Shown: positions 1-11,369, numbered from the stretch's first letter. The stretch is DNA of 64,000 nucleotides from Hygrocybe punicea (GCA_963556145.1 OY744469.1:6420767-6484766), one strand, 5' to 3'. Notes: generated by a model not told the origin, from the letters alone. Numbers and translations are program-made.

Positions 1-300
1 CCGTATAAGCACACACAATCATGAATGGAATGTGAGGGACAAGTTCATCATATTTTGGCTACAACACATTCCCTGCACCACCAACTACCAGGCACTTGTC
101 TGGAACACAATGTATACCTTACCTAGCACTCCTAGAATTAATTTTAGATTTTTCAGACGTGTACTCGCAAAGTTAGCTGTTTAAGGGTCCAATTTTGGCA
201 GAGGCATAAAATATATGGTGAATATCTCCACATATAAAATGAAATAAAATACATAAACTCCCCTCGGGGTAGTTGCATCATACCTACATCTCTTAAGGGT
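1..300. other. AT-rich sequence without a recognisable gene
   Basis: No convincing gene, RNA or repeat is visible. Short open frames on the minus strand (about 153-519) have no recognisable motif and overlap the start of the cassette that follows. Confidence 0.5.
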
Positions 301-960
301 TTTGCCCTGGCCATTGAGGTGTTGTAGTACATGTAATAATAATAAGAAAATCCAGCCACCCTTCCCTATATGGCAACTCGACCCCGTTTGGGACATCGGC
401 AAATTCCGGTTGAAAGTCTCGTGCACGAGTTCAACAAGACTTGTCGTTTTCAACAACGACGCGACAATGGGTGCGGATGCCAGAGCACCCCAGGTAAGTG
501 GTCCATTTATCCTTTTCATTTATTCTACTAACTACTTAAATACTTTTAGGTTTTTTTGCTGCACCCTCGTGCCAAACAAACGCGAACAAAACAAGCAGAC
601 GCGGATGCGGGCGACAAGGAGGGAGGTCACAGCCCAGAACGGGGACAACCCAGGCCCACCACGACAACAAGAACGGGGACGACGAGAATGAGGACGACGG
701 GGTAAACGAACGAACGCGACCATGGTGCGAAAGGGGAAGATGACGACGGGAACCGGGAACCATGACAACGGAAAGACAACAACGAAGACGAGGATGACGA
801 GTAGGGCAGCGGGCATGGGGACCGGGACGACGACCAGGAGGGGGAATGGGACGACGAGGACCACGGAGCCCACGACAACAAGGACCACGGCAACGGGAAC
901 GACGAGCACGACGGGGACGACGACCAGGCACACCTTGCATCGGATTTTCGACCTGTAACA
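301..960 (+). repeat. GA-rich dispersed cassette with an intron-like segment
   Basis: The segment carries an intron-like stretch at about 494-549 (GTAAGT start, CTTTTAG end). This is followed by a T-run and a sequence that recurs at about 62655-62760, and then by several hundred bases rich in GACGACGGGG-type units. The counterpart near 62.6 kb has the same order: exon-like CCAAG, GTAAGT, an identical ATTCTACTAACTACTTAAA core, TAG, then the T-run. Conservation of a donor and acceptor in two distant copies suggests a cassette derived from the 5' end of a transposon gene. The long open frames on both strands of the GA-rich part are low-complexity artefacts. Confidence 0.6.
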
Positions 961-984
961 TTGGGGGAGCCCATGAGCTAAACC

Positions 985-2530
985 CCCAATCCCAGTGGAT
1001 GGGCCGAGATGGGCCGAGATATTATCCAGACCTATAGGATTGGATGGGCCGAGATGAGCCGAGATATTTCTGTCCCTTGGTATTGAATTGGCCCATAAAG
1101 TTAGAAATAAAGATTGCCCACTAGAATTGAATGGGCCGAGATGGGGTCAGATATGTATTTCCCACTGGCATGGGATGGGCCGAGATGGGGTCCGATATTT
1201 ATGTCCCATTAGCATTGGATGGGCCGACATGGGGATGGATATTTATGTCCCACTGGCATTGGATGGGCCGAGATGGGGTGGGATATTTATTCCCCAATTG
1301 CATTGGATGGGCGGAGATGGGTTCAGATATTTGTTCTCCACTGGCATTGGATGGGCCGAGATGGGGTGGGATATTTATTCCCCACTGGCATTGGATGGGC
1401 TGAGATGGGGTGGGTTATGTATTCCCCAATTGCATTGGATGGGCCGAGATGGGGTGGGTTATTTATTCCCCAATTGCATTGGATGGGCCGAGATGGGGTG
1501 GGATATTTGTTTCCCACTGGCATTGGATGGGCCAAGATATTTGTTCCTCACTGGCATTGGATGGGCCGAGATGGGTGGGATATTTATTCCCCAATTGCAT
1601 TGGATGGGCCGAGATGGGTTCAGATATTTATTTCCCACTGGCATTGGATGGGCCGAGATGGGGTGGGATATTTATTTCCCACTGGCATTGGATGGGCCAA
1701 GATATTTGTTCCTCACTGGCATTGGATGGGCCGAGATGGGTGGGATATTTATTCCCCACTGGCATTGGATGGGCCGAGATGGGGTGGGTTATTTATTCCC
1801 CAATTGCATTGGATGGGCCGAGATGGGGTGGGATATTTGTTTCCCACTGGCATTGGATGGGCCAAGATATTTGTTCCTCACTGGCATTGGATGGGCCGAG
1901 ATGGGTGGGATATTTATTTCCCACTGGCATTGGATGGGCCGAGATGGGGTGGGATATTTATTTCCCACTGGCATTGGATGGGCCGAGATGGGGTGGGATA
2001 TTTGTTTCCCACTGGCATTGGATGGGCCGAGATATTTGTTCCCCACTGGCATTGGATGGGCCGAGATGGGGTGGGTTATTTATTCCCCAATTGCATTGGA
2101 TGGGCCGAGATGGGGTGGGTTATTTATTCCCCAATTGCATTGGATGGGCCGAGATGGGGTGGGATATTTGTTTCCCACTGGCATTGGATGGGCCGAGATA
2201 TTTGTTCCCCACTGGCATTGGATGGGCCGAGATGGGTGGGATATTTATTTCCCACTGGCATTGGATGGGCCGAGATGGGGTGGGATATTTATTCCCCACT
2301 GGCATTGGATGGGCCGAGAGGGGGTTGGATATTTATTACCCACTGGCATTGGATGGGCCCAGCTGGGTGTGATATTTATTCCCCACTTGTATTTGATCCC
2401 ACCCATCTTCTTATCCAACCCATCTCGGACAAGCGGGCTATTTATGACACAGTACGACAACATCGGCAGGATATTAGGTTCCCATTTCCATTGGATTGGC
2501 TGACATGGGGGCACCAATCACGTTAGCCCA
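985..2530 (+). repeat. 44-bp minisatellite array, forward copy
   Basis: About 30 head-to-tail units are present. The consensus unit is 44 bp, with core words GGGCCGAGATGGGGTGGG, ATATTTATTCCCCA and CTGGCATTGGAT. Variants of 43 bp (one G fewer) and about 34 bp (lacking the GGTGGG part) are interspersed. Units are most regular between about 1250 and 2380 and degenerate at both ends. The unit has no stop codon and 44 is not a multiple of 3, so all three forward frames stay open and yield long Trp/Gly-rich pseudo-proteins. The same array occurs inverted at about 24465-25130. Confidence 0.95.
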
Positions 2531-2652
2531 TCTACCATGTGTTGGATATTTATTGCCCAACAATATCGGATGTGCCTCATTGGACATGATGTTCATATGC
2601 AATGAGCATTAAATAAAACCAATATTTGACTCCGAAAGAAATTTGCCTGTTA

Positions 2653-5600
2653 CTATTCAAGAACATCCACTGGAAAACCCTTCTTCGCCACTTCTGCAAA
2701 TCTTTTCCACATTACAACTTGCTTCTCAGCATATGCGTGATGTCCCCTTCCCTGCCTTGAAGACTGCAGTGCTCGTCTCACTCTTTCCTGCCACAGTCGT
2801 TGTTGAAACCTATACCATCTTATGGTAAACTTCATCTCTGCCAACACCGTTGTTTCCTCTTCCCCTGCTCTCTCTGCTCTAGCCTTCGCTCTCAACCAGT
2901 TCACTCTGTAAACTACTACAACTTCAATGGTGTATTGTGGTAGATCTCATTTGATAACTCACATTCTGACATCCAGTTGTCCTTCTGTTCCTTGTTCTGG
3001 TCACCCATTCTCCAAAACCATGCCAATGCATCACTCTTTTGCCCAAATCTGTTTTCTTCCACAACATCTCCACTAAGCTTCAAATCCTCTCTACGAATTT
3101 CTTGGTAATGTGCCAATGTTTCGTTGTCCGCACCCAGGTTTACCAATGCCCTACGAGCTCGACCATAAGACCTCACACATTCACGCAAAGCCACATCTGC
3201 ATGACGAATGGCTCCCCAAGTCCGTGTCTTGGCCTTTTGTCCTTTGGCCTTCCTAATCCTTGTTCGATAAAGCAATGCTTTATGTCCCAGAGCAAAACGT
3301 ATTTTCTCCAGGGACTCGTTAGCTTGTCCTTTTCGAAGCTCCATTTCTTGTGAAGCCATTTCAATCCATCCCACCCTTTTACATACCTCCTTTCCTATTT
3401 TAGAAGGCAAACTGATACGAGCGTTTTCTGCTAGGATAGGATCACAGTCTTCTTCATAATCTGTTCCTTCCTCATCTGATGCGGAATCTTGTGAATCATC
3501 GGACATGCCAACATCCGGGGATGTTTTATCCTTTTCCTCCCAATCCTCTTCCTTCACGTCATGCCCATTGAGTAGAAAGGTTGTCTTCCTCTGGAAGGCA
3601 TCAATCCTGCTTTGTAACCGTTTTCGTTGATCCATAATCTTGTTTTGTTCCGCTATGGAAACGGCTTTTTTAAGCTTTCGCATATCATGAGTGAGATTGT
3701 CCCTGAAATTCAGAATTGTGAACAGGAAAGTGATGATATAATGTGAGGAACATACTGAGCTTGTTCAATATTTAGCCCAGACACTAACCAGGCCACTGCA
3801 TTGGAATCTCCTGCTTCCCCCTTGGCATTCCTCCCCAATTTCAGACGTATTTCCGCCATAGTTGGTGCTACGAACTGTTCATTCATCACTACTATGGGGA
3901 GGAAATATCACTGACCTTGCTTCAAAGCAACTTGATAAATTTTCAGTGCATCCCCACGCTGTGATTCAGCGAAAGTTTGGCTTTCACTCCACTTTTTCAC
4001 CAATTTGGGATCCAATGAACTTGACAAATCTTGATATGCCTCCTTGCTTTCTCGTTTGACCCTGATGGCTGTTTTATGTTTTGCTATCAACATTTTTACT
4101 GTTCAGAGGATGAGTATCAAACCAGGAGAAGGGTGATGGTTGTTGCTTACTCATTCCAACCAACTTTTTCCAGTTTGAATGTCTCATCATGTCATCCAAA
4201 ATCTCCCGCCGGTGAGCCTTGCTCATGTACTTTGTGATGCGTGAGATCAACTCAATGATCGCCCACAGAGTTTCCATCTGTTTTCCACCCAGCTGCCCAG
4301 CACCACGAATAAAGTTGGGTGAGAATTTTGGAAAGCAGTCATCCTTGTGAGCATTTAAATGGAATTTTCCGATACCAAAGATCAATTCCATGGTAGGTGC
4401 ATCCAAAAAACTACTCTGCTTCACACGTCTACCAAAATTCACCGCCCACTCACATATCACATCATAGAACAAGAGAGCTTGCCGCATGCCTTCGGTGTTG
4501 TACTTGAGGGCTTCACATATTGAGTAGTCTATGTTCATTTGCCTGATGAGGATTTCAGGTCACGTCAAGGACATTCTGACCTGACCTCATTACCTTTCAC
4601 CCTTCTGAAAATCCACCATGCTGTGCGGAACGAAGCATCCATGCCTCGCACAGGCACAGGCACCAACCCCTGTGGATTCCAGGTTCTTATTGTTTGCATT
4701 GCTCTGGGTGACTGCTCTGTGCTTGGAACATGATGATTTCTAATGCAAGTTTGAGTTTGGAACCTAAGACCACAACAAATGAATTTTGCACCTGTTTGAC
4801 CTCCACGGCTTCCTTGATGTGCTCTTCATAGGAAGCTCTTTGCACAAAATACCCAGTTCCATTCGTAAGCTCCACATCATCGCCGGGATTCCTCATGTGC
4901 ATGTGTTCCACAGTAAAATTTCCATCCACCACGAGGCTTCTCCGATACAACCACCTGTGAAAATGTTACTTTCAATAAACATTGGCAGGTCCATTTTACT
5001 AACGGATTAGGCAATTCCTTCCAGTTATCAGGGAGGTTGATGCCCGGCTGTGGGCATGCTGGGCAGAAGAAAGCGAGGTCGCCATTGCCTGGTTCTTTGT
5101 CGGTGTCGTGGCCATAACCAAACCATTTCCGAACTTTGATGTCACGCCATTGCCGTGAGACCCTCATGAGCTCTCTATAGCGGTCCTATTTGACAGGTCC
5201 ATTCCACCATCACCATCCATAAATACAGCCTTTAAGATGGAGACTCACCGATACGGTGTCAGGAAAGGCATTATTTGTAAGCCGGCGCAGTTTTGAGTAG
5301 AAATTGTTGGCAGAAGTCTTACATTCAACCTGATCGACATGAAAGTAATTCAGGACTTGAAAGGTAAATGCCGAGCGAGGATGTTTGAATGTTGCCGGAA
5401 AGAGACCGGTCTTGAACAATTGCCATTGTGGCTCGTCTTTTGACGGACAATGACACCAGCGAACACGGTGCCGGTGGATTCCGGAAATATCAACCATAAC
5501 CAGCACACTGTCATCCGAGTTGTTATCATCATCTTCCTGGTTCAAGTCAACTAGCAGCTGATCATTCTCGATCTGTGACATCGAAGATGAGCCTTCCCCA

Positions 5601-6295
5601 ACATCCTCCCAGACATCTTGAACGGAATTGGAGGGACATGGATCACCACCATGCCCAAGATGCAAGCAGAATCCTATGTCATGTAATGAGGATGGGGTGA
5701 AGCAGCTTCCATTCCATGATTCAAGTTTGTGGAATGGAGTCCCCTGGTGGGAGATTCGACAACATTCTTTACAGAATAATGGACGACCGAGACAGCTCAA
5801 GCAGCGAATGGGGCCACCTTGCTTCTTGCAGATATGACAGGTGGCAGGAATAGGAGGAGCTTCCATGCTCAACATCTCCCTCAGATATTTGTTGCGAAGT
5901 GGAATCCACTCCCTGAGGTAACAATTTTGGGTCTGCCAATAATTCAGAGTGACTACAAAGCAGGTAAAGGAATAGCTGACATTGCCTTTCACCGTCTTGC
6001 GCTTTGGAGGTTGCGGTGTACCTGAGTCGGGAGGCACATCTGGGGACATGCTTTGCTGACGGTTTGAATCCAAAGGTGACTTTTTTGGACTGGATTTCTG
6101 TGGACTTTTGGGAAGCTCGCCTGCGACTGGTTTAGATACCCATTTTGTGCGATTTTTCATCTTTTTCTCAACAAAGATGACTTCTTGAGCTGTCCTCTTC
6201 TTCCCATGTTTCTCTTTGGACAACTTGGGCATTGTTGGGAGGTGGTTGATGTTAAATTGGTTGATGTTTACAAATGGTTGATGTTGATGTGACAC
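2653..6295 (-). CDS. KDZ (Kyakuja-Dileera-Zisupton) transposase with CxC2 cysteine cluster
   Basis: This is a multi-exon DNA transposase. Reading 5' to 3' on the minus strand, it has a basic Ser/Pro-rich N-terminus and then a CxC2-like cluster at about 5630-5860 (CHICKKQGG, LFCKECCRISHQ, LHLGHGGDPCP). The middle region has RQWRDIKVRKWFGYGHDT and FFCPACPQPGINLP. The KDZ core lies at about 4150-4720, with ARHGCFVPHSMVDFQKGER, YDVICEWAVNF, GIGKFHLNAHKDDCFPKFS, GAGQLGG, METLWA and NWKKLVGM. A C-terminal coiled region ends in NWLRAKARAERAGEEE. Introns have GT..AG borders and the frames join cleanly, except near 2925-2935, where an ACAC run appears to carry a 2-bp shift just before VNWLRAKA. The start could be the upstream Met or the Met of MPKLSKEKH about 60 bp further in. 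A TET/JBP dioxygenase gene lies upstream on the same strand. The gene is otherwise intact and may be recently active. Confidence 0.93.
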
Positions 6296-6307
6296 GTGAT
6301 GTGTGAT

Positions 6308-6334
6308 GTGTCACGTCCGACGAGTCGGCGTGAC
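6308..6334. promoter_or_regulatory. 27-bp palindrome upstream of the KDZ gene (copy 1 of 4)
   Basis: TGTCACGTCCGAC, two bases, then GTCGGCGTGACA: an imperfect inverted repeat 13 bp from the first KDZ Met, beside further GTGACACGTG/TGTCACAT words. Related palindromes lie at 10126, 11344 and 21758. It could be a binding site or a transposon end. Confidence 0.55.
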
Positions 6335-6805
6335 ATGTCACATCATGGCTCTGAAACACATGTCACGTGCTCCCATCAACTCTTCTGCAGGTCTTATGGT
6401 TCGCAGCCATGCCTGACAATACTGACAACCACCTTGTTTTCTCATACCACCTTGTTTTCTCATACTTGCGCAGATCAGTGTTACCCCGCCAGTATGGTCA
6501 ACCAGAATACCAGTCCCCACCTGCACCGGTGTGCACCAACCTTTGGAACGATGTTATATTATCCACCTTTGACCCCCTGGCATATACCAGGCGCAGTGCT
6601 TTTGCAGCATGCAAGCGTGAACTTGAGACAACCAAGATCAGACCTCCCTTTCAGTGCCTAGATACGCAATTGAGATGCTCTCATTCCTGTTATTGCAACT
6701 CAAGGTGGACAATCTGAACTATAACCTGCTGATAGGCTGATGGCAATGTTACAAAAGTAATATTTCGTAAGTTCAGGACAAGGGTACATATTTTATGAAT
6801 GATGT
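6335..6805. other. Spacer between the KDZ and TET genes
   Basis: About 470 bp with no gene recognised. It has a short direct repeat near 6432-6465 (ACCACCTTGTTTTCTCAT twice) and more TGTCACGTG words near 6360. It would hold the TET 3' flank and the KDZ promoter. Confidence 0.5.
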
Positions 6806-8190
6806 TTACGCTGCTACATGTGCCGAGTTTTTAATACCCAATTCACGACATTTCACCTCTGGAATGATGGTACAAAACTCTTTCTGCTCAGACCACCCTG
6901 ACAATTCTACATTTAGACGCTCCAAGACTTTTTTCCTGAGGAAATGAGCATAGCAAACTCGATCCCCACCACTCCAGTCCGTGACTTCGTGTCTGATGCT
7001 GTTGCCACATAGGAAGACGCCAGTTCCGGGCCCGTAATCGAGCTGCAGTCCAAGGTCGGGCATATCAAGAGTGCAATCATGATAGTCTCCGATACCCAGG
7101 AGGAAGTCATACCAAGGTGGCATACCATTCCCATCACGATGTGCCAATGTCTTCCAGTTGATGATAACCGCGATCCCAGTGAAATGGGATGTCCAGGATC
7201 CTGCAACTTTAGCCGTCAGGTTGGCCGACCTAAGCTTGTCCAAAGCTTCGCTGCCGATTTGTTGCAGTGATGGATGAACCATAAAGAAGACCCGATTGAT
7301 GAACGATTCTACGTCAGCTATTGAAGACATCCATTCTCCAGTACCCCGCTTAAGATGGTTCGCAGAAGGCTTCAAAGGGTCACTTGGTCTCTAAAATGTG
7401 AATGAGCCCAGCAACCGGAATGTTGGCGGATTTCGGAACTCACAGTATGAGCCTGTGCGAACCACCCTGCCGAATACTCATCACTTCCTGGCAGTAGATT
7501 CTGATCCACAGAATCAAAACGAAAATGTTTTGGGTCGACTCGCCAATTGACCTTCCCGCTTGTTTGTTTACGATGAATCTTTTTTGAGCCGATGACTTGT
7601 ATGCTTTCACTGCCATTCAGCATAACATCCTAATTTGTCTCTACTATTGAATTAAACCTCCTAGATCATGACACGACTTACAGCTTGCTGGGCTGATATC
7701 AACCCTGGAAGATACCAGATTATTATTCGTCCACACATGTCCACCACTGTTGCGGGTCTATTCACCCTGCCGAGTTGGGGATTCGCGAACTTGCGCTGTA
7801 ATTGGGCGATTGAGGCCGGGGTACCCAGGCCTTTTTTGACGCGGGTGGCGTAATCCTCGAGGTCCCACTGAATATAAACTACAATGGAGAAACAATTAGA
7901 TTGGGCCATTGGAATCATCATGACTTACTCGGATTGAGCAGAGCTTCTGTGACGATCCGGGCAGCTCTTAGGTCATCTAATTGTTCACCTGCACCCAACT
8001 GGGCGCGGGTGACCAAAAGAAAACGTCGTCGCAATCTGCATGCATTACATTCAGATTGGATGCCAAAGGATAAATTTAATAAATACCTTTTGCACAGACT
8101 TGGTGAACCTCACTTGCCAATGCGCCGCCGCGATTTTTGTGAGTTTTCGTGCTTTGAGCCCATAGGTTTTGAGGAGACCATCTGGTAAAA
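6806..8190 (-). CDS. TET/JBP-family 2OG-Fe(II) dioxygenase, 5' end not found
   Basis: Proposed exons on the minus strand are about 8190-8114, 8035-7929, 7878-7682, 7629-7444 and 7390-6806, with clean GT..AG introns and continuous frame. The family acts on 5-methylpyrimidines in DNA. Motifs in order are GRIIIWYLPGLISAQQ, WTSHFTGIAVIINW, TLAHRDGNG (HxD iron ligands), LLGIGDYHDCTLDMPDLGLQ, LDYGPGTGVFLCGNSIRHEV (distal His) and GGDRVCYAHF (Arg expected to bind 2-oxoglutarate). All expected catalytic residues are therefore present. No initiation exon is evident. A solo LTR sits at 8283-8440 just upstream, so the 5' end may have been displaced or the gene disabled. The call rests on motif recognition; assay or alignment would be needed to assign the DNA base it acts on. 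Confidence 0.8.
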
Positions 8191-8282
8191 AAAGTCCTAT
8201 ACAACGATACACGTCACACAACGATACACGTCAATAGAAACAAACAACACGATCAGCACGAGATCACATGTGAAGAACGTGG

Positions 8283-8440
8283 TGGAGTGGTACCGAGGTA
8301 CCACTCTGGGGGCTCACGCAGGACTCGAGGGAAAGGTCGACTGGATAGAAAGGATCGACTGACTACTACATCTGGAAGGCTACTAACTAGGTCAAACCGT
8401 GGGAACCTGATCACGTGACTGACCAGGCACAACTACTACA
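8283..8440 (-). mobile_element. Solo LTR (158 bp), same family as the LTR element at 16578
   Basis: This is the reverse complement of the 158-bp LTRs at 16578-16735 and 18722-18879, with TG..CA ends. It carries the same terminal hairpin, GGAGTGGTACC / GGTACCACTC. The flanks (GTGG left, GCGG right) are an imperfect 4-bp duplication. CpG sites are kept, so it is fairly young. It lies directly upstream of the TET-like coding exons. Confidence 0.9.
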
Positions 8441-8716
8441 GCGGTCACCTGCAAGCAAACAAGATCACATGCTTTGGTTGATTGCCATAAAAGGTAGGCA
8501 TGTCATCTTTCGCGACCTGATGCTTATCAGCCATCATCAACCATCATCACTGGGATGTTTTGACATGAATCGCGACATGCCAAAAGACCTCAGTGAATGG
8601 TTGAAATTGGTTACAATTTCATAAGCCGATAAGTCTTCCATTCTGCATATATCTTTTGCATTACTTACTTCCGCAATTTCTAGCTGCTCGCCAACAAGCC
8701 CACTTTTACAGCACCA

Positions 8717-8966
8717 TCATTGGGTACTGGGGGCTTGATCGGTGTCTGCCAGCATCCTGCGCGGCGTCATTGGGTACTGGGGGCTTTATCGGTGTCTGCC
8801 AGCATCCTGCGCGGCATCATTGGGTACTGAGGGCTTCATTGGTGTCTGCCAGCATCCTGCGCGGCACCATTGGGTACTGGGGGCTTGATCGGTGTCTGCC
8901 AGCATCCTGCGCGGCATCATTGGGTACTGGGGGCTCTATCCGCGTTTGCCAGCATCCTGCGCGGCA
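8717..8966 (+). repeat. Five tandem 50-bp repeats
   Basis: Five consecutive 50-bp units carry the core words CATTGGGTACTGGGGGCTT and TGTCTGCCAGCATCCTGCG. They differ at only a few positions and the last is the most diverged. No function is recognised. The frame is open but translates to a monotonous artefact. Confidence 0.95.
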
Positions 8967-9886
8967 ACATAGTTTGGCAGAGGTCGCAAAATCGTAAGTT
9001 ATGCTTAAAACTCCTTTTCACACTAACACTTTAGCTTCAGATTGACTTCGATTCGTTTTTGCAGTCCCTTTCCTTGCCATTTGCCTCAAATTCAATGCCC
9101 AGCAGGGTGTGCTCGTAAGCGGCTCAAATTGGGACCTGAATTTTCAACTTATTGTTTGCTTTGATCTTGTAGAACACCAATGTATCAATTTCGGCTTTTG
9201 GGTTATCCGCTAAGCAAAATCCTTCTTTTCTTTGCCATTTAAATGGATGCTTATCATCGCATCTTTGTTTTTTCCAGAGAGCTTGAATTTGCTGTGAAGT
9301 AGGGGCCCCTACAACGCAGCAACATTCAGACTCTCTTCCAGGTCATCCAAATTAATGACGCCGAATCAAGATCGATGGGAAACAGCTATTGGTTGGTTGG
9401 GGCGGGCCTGCGGTTGAGGACTTCTTTAATTTACTTTATTTTGGAAATAATAAATGAAATTATTTTAATTTTGAATGATTACATAATTGGATAAGTCAAC
9501 CTTTGGAACAATCGCTGGATGACGGGATTCCCGGCTCCCTATGATTACATAAGCGATCGATCGATCGATCGATCTTTATAGTAGTTCTAATGATTAGCAT
9601 GTCCATTACAACACAAAAAAAAACTATCAATATGAACATGCCAATAAATATTTGGAGGAAAAACAGATGAATGAAGCATTTAAATGTTAGATACAGGTCC
9701 TAATTTGTTATATCTAAGTAGTTCTTAGCCTCTGGAAGAGAGACTATGGAAATATTGAGACTTACCTCAAGTATTCAAAACGCCCCTCCTTGCATGGTAA
9801 ACATGCAAAGTGGTGACACGATATCCTTCTCTTGTGTAGAGCCGGACTGTCGTATGTAGCAGTTCGGTCCGGCACGTCCCGCCATA
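8967..9886. other. Non-coding stretch
   Basis: No gene recognised. There is a short GATC simple repeat at about 9555-9577 and AT-rich sequence up to 9880. Confidence 0.5.
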
Positions 9887-10123
9887 ATGCGCCGGACCAC
9901 TATGAGCAAGTTAACAAGCACTAAAAAAAAGTCATCAAGTCATGGTGCATTACCGGATTTCCGCCCATTCAACCCCAGACGCGCCCCATCTCTGGCGGAC
10001 CACGGCAGCCTGCACATTGCGGATGACCCTCCGTTTAACGTGGGGTTTGTTGGCGTAAACTCTGATGTCGCGGAAATATACATGGGGATGTCTGGCCATA
10101 ACTATTGTTTGGGTTGGGGTTAA
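9887..10123 (+). CDS. Small hypothetical open frame
   Basis: A 78-residue frame with a basic Lys/Ser start and no recognisable domain. It ends immediately before the palindrome at 10126. It may be a fragment or the end of a decayed gene. There is no codon or family evidence beyond the open frame. Confidence 0.25.
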   Translation: MRRTTMSKLTSTKKKSSSHGALPDFRPFNPRRAPSLADHGSLHIADDPPFNVGFVGVNSDVAEIYMGMSGHNYCLGWG

Positions 10124-10125
10124 AA

Positions 10126-10153
10126 TGTCACGGCCGACTAATCAGCCATGACA
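10126..10153. promoter_or_regulatory. 28-bp palindrome (copy 2 of 4)
   Basis: TGTCACGGCCGA, 4 bases, TCAGCCATGACA, followed by TGGTCACATAG. Related to the palindromes at 6308, 11344 and 21758. The 400 bases after it (10154-10555) contain no recognised gene. Confidence 0.5.
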
Positions 10154-10555
10154 TGGTCACATAGCTGCCTGAGCGTGAAGTCCGTGAACACATAAATAGA
10201 ACAGAGAAAGTAGATAATCTGACTAGAAAAAATTGTTAGAAAAGATTCCTACCACCAAAAAGGAGTGGCGCATGGGAAATCAATTCAGTTGCAGGCGAGA
10301 TTCAGCGGATGAAGAACGACAATTGAAGTCCATGCCATTTGAAACCAGAGAGGGTTTAAAATGTTGCCTAAAGATGAGAGCGTAGGAGGAGAAAAGAAGA
10401 TTGGAGGGTTAGCTGAGACAAAATGCAGGGAGGATTGGGCATAGCACCACAGGATGGAAGAGGTTCCAAATTAAACAGCAAGGTTTTAGATTGGAGAACA
10501 AGATGTGTTTCTGGACAACAAGTGGAAAATTCGATGATCGAATTGCCTAATTCGG

Positions 10556-11316
10556 TTACAGTTGCCAAATATGGAAACGGCTTCCAAAACGTTCTTGCTG
10601 TTCTAGAGAGCCACAGAATGGCTATTGGACCATTGCAACAGTCCCAGAACTGAATGTCAACTGGTAGTAGGATGTGAACAACTTGGGGTATTTTTGGTGC
10701 AAATATATGGAGCGATATTCATGTTTTGTTGACACCCCTCCGCCAAAATAGGACCCTGAAACTTATATATCTCTCTTACTCCAGCAATAAAATGGCAAAA
10801 AAATCCACGCTGGCAGCTTTGGACAGTTATGATGCATTGCAATGCATTCTTCATGTGTGCCTTGAGTTTGCAAGCTGACCTGGTTACAGTTTGGCCATGG
10901 ATGCCAAATTATCAAAAGTCAAACAAACGTGATGATCATGCAAATTCCAGGTCATGTTACCTGCCAATTCATCATTCGCTGTATATAACTTCACATGTCA
11001 TAAACCTCCAGGCACACATGAACAGGGCATTCCAATGCATCACACCTTTCCAAAGCTGCTACCTCGGATTTTTTTGCCATTTTATTTTCGGTGTAAGAGA
11101 GATATATAAGTTTCAGGGTCCTATTTTGGCGGAGGGGTGTCAACAAAACATGAATATCGCTCCATATATTTGCACCAAAAATACCCCAAGTTGCTCACAT
11201 CCTACTACCAGTTGACATTCAGTTCTGGGACTGTTGCAATGGTCCAATAGCCATTCTTTGGCTCTCTAGAACAGCAAGAACGTTTTGGAAGCCGTTTCCA
11301 TATTTGGCAACTGTAA
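10556..11316. mobile_element. Long foldback element F1 (about 761 bp)
   Basis: The left arm (10556 to about 10873) is the near-perfect reverse complement of the right arm (about 11009-11316), separated by a loop of about 135 bp. The ends are TTACAGTTGCC / GGCAACTGTAA. Open frames inside the arms mirror each other and are not genes. Four other elements with TTACAG ends occur at 28919, 36301, 38125 and 54293. Confidence 0.92.
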
Positions 11317-11343
11317 CCGAATAGGGTAATGGTCAATAACCTC

Positions 11344-11369
11344 GTCACGGCCGATTCGTCGGGTGTGAC
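11344..11369. promoter_or_regulatory. 26-bp palindrome (copy 3 of 4)
   Basis: GTCACGGCCGA, TTCG, TCGGGTGTGAC, followed by GCATGTGACC. It lies about 890 bp upstream of the JmjC start codon. A matching motif lies just past the end of that gene at 21758. Confidence 0.5.

Noticed and set aside
532..974. Minus-strand Val/Pro- or Ser-rich frames over the GA-rich tract
   Set aside because: Low-complexity artefacts of GAC/GGGGAC repeats; the same occurs at 25.1-25.6 kb and 62.6-63.3 kb.
1088..2526. Overlapping forward open frames of 320-471 codons
   Set aside because: They are translations of the 44-bp minisatellite in three frames; every frame is open because the unit lacks stops.
10829..11215. 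128-residue plus-strand protein
   Set aside because: It spans the loop and right arm of foldback F1, and a mirror frame exists on the other arm.
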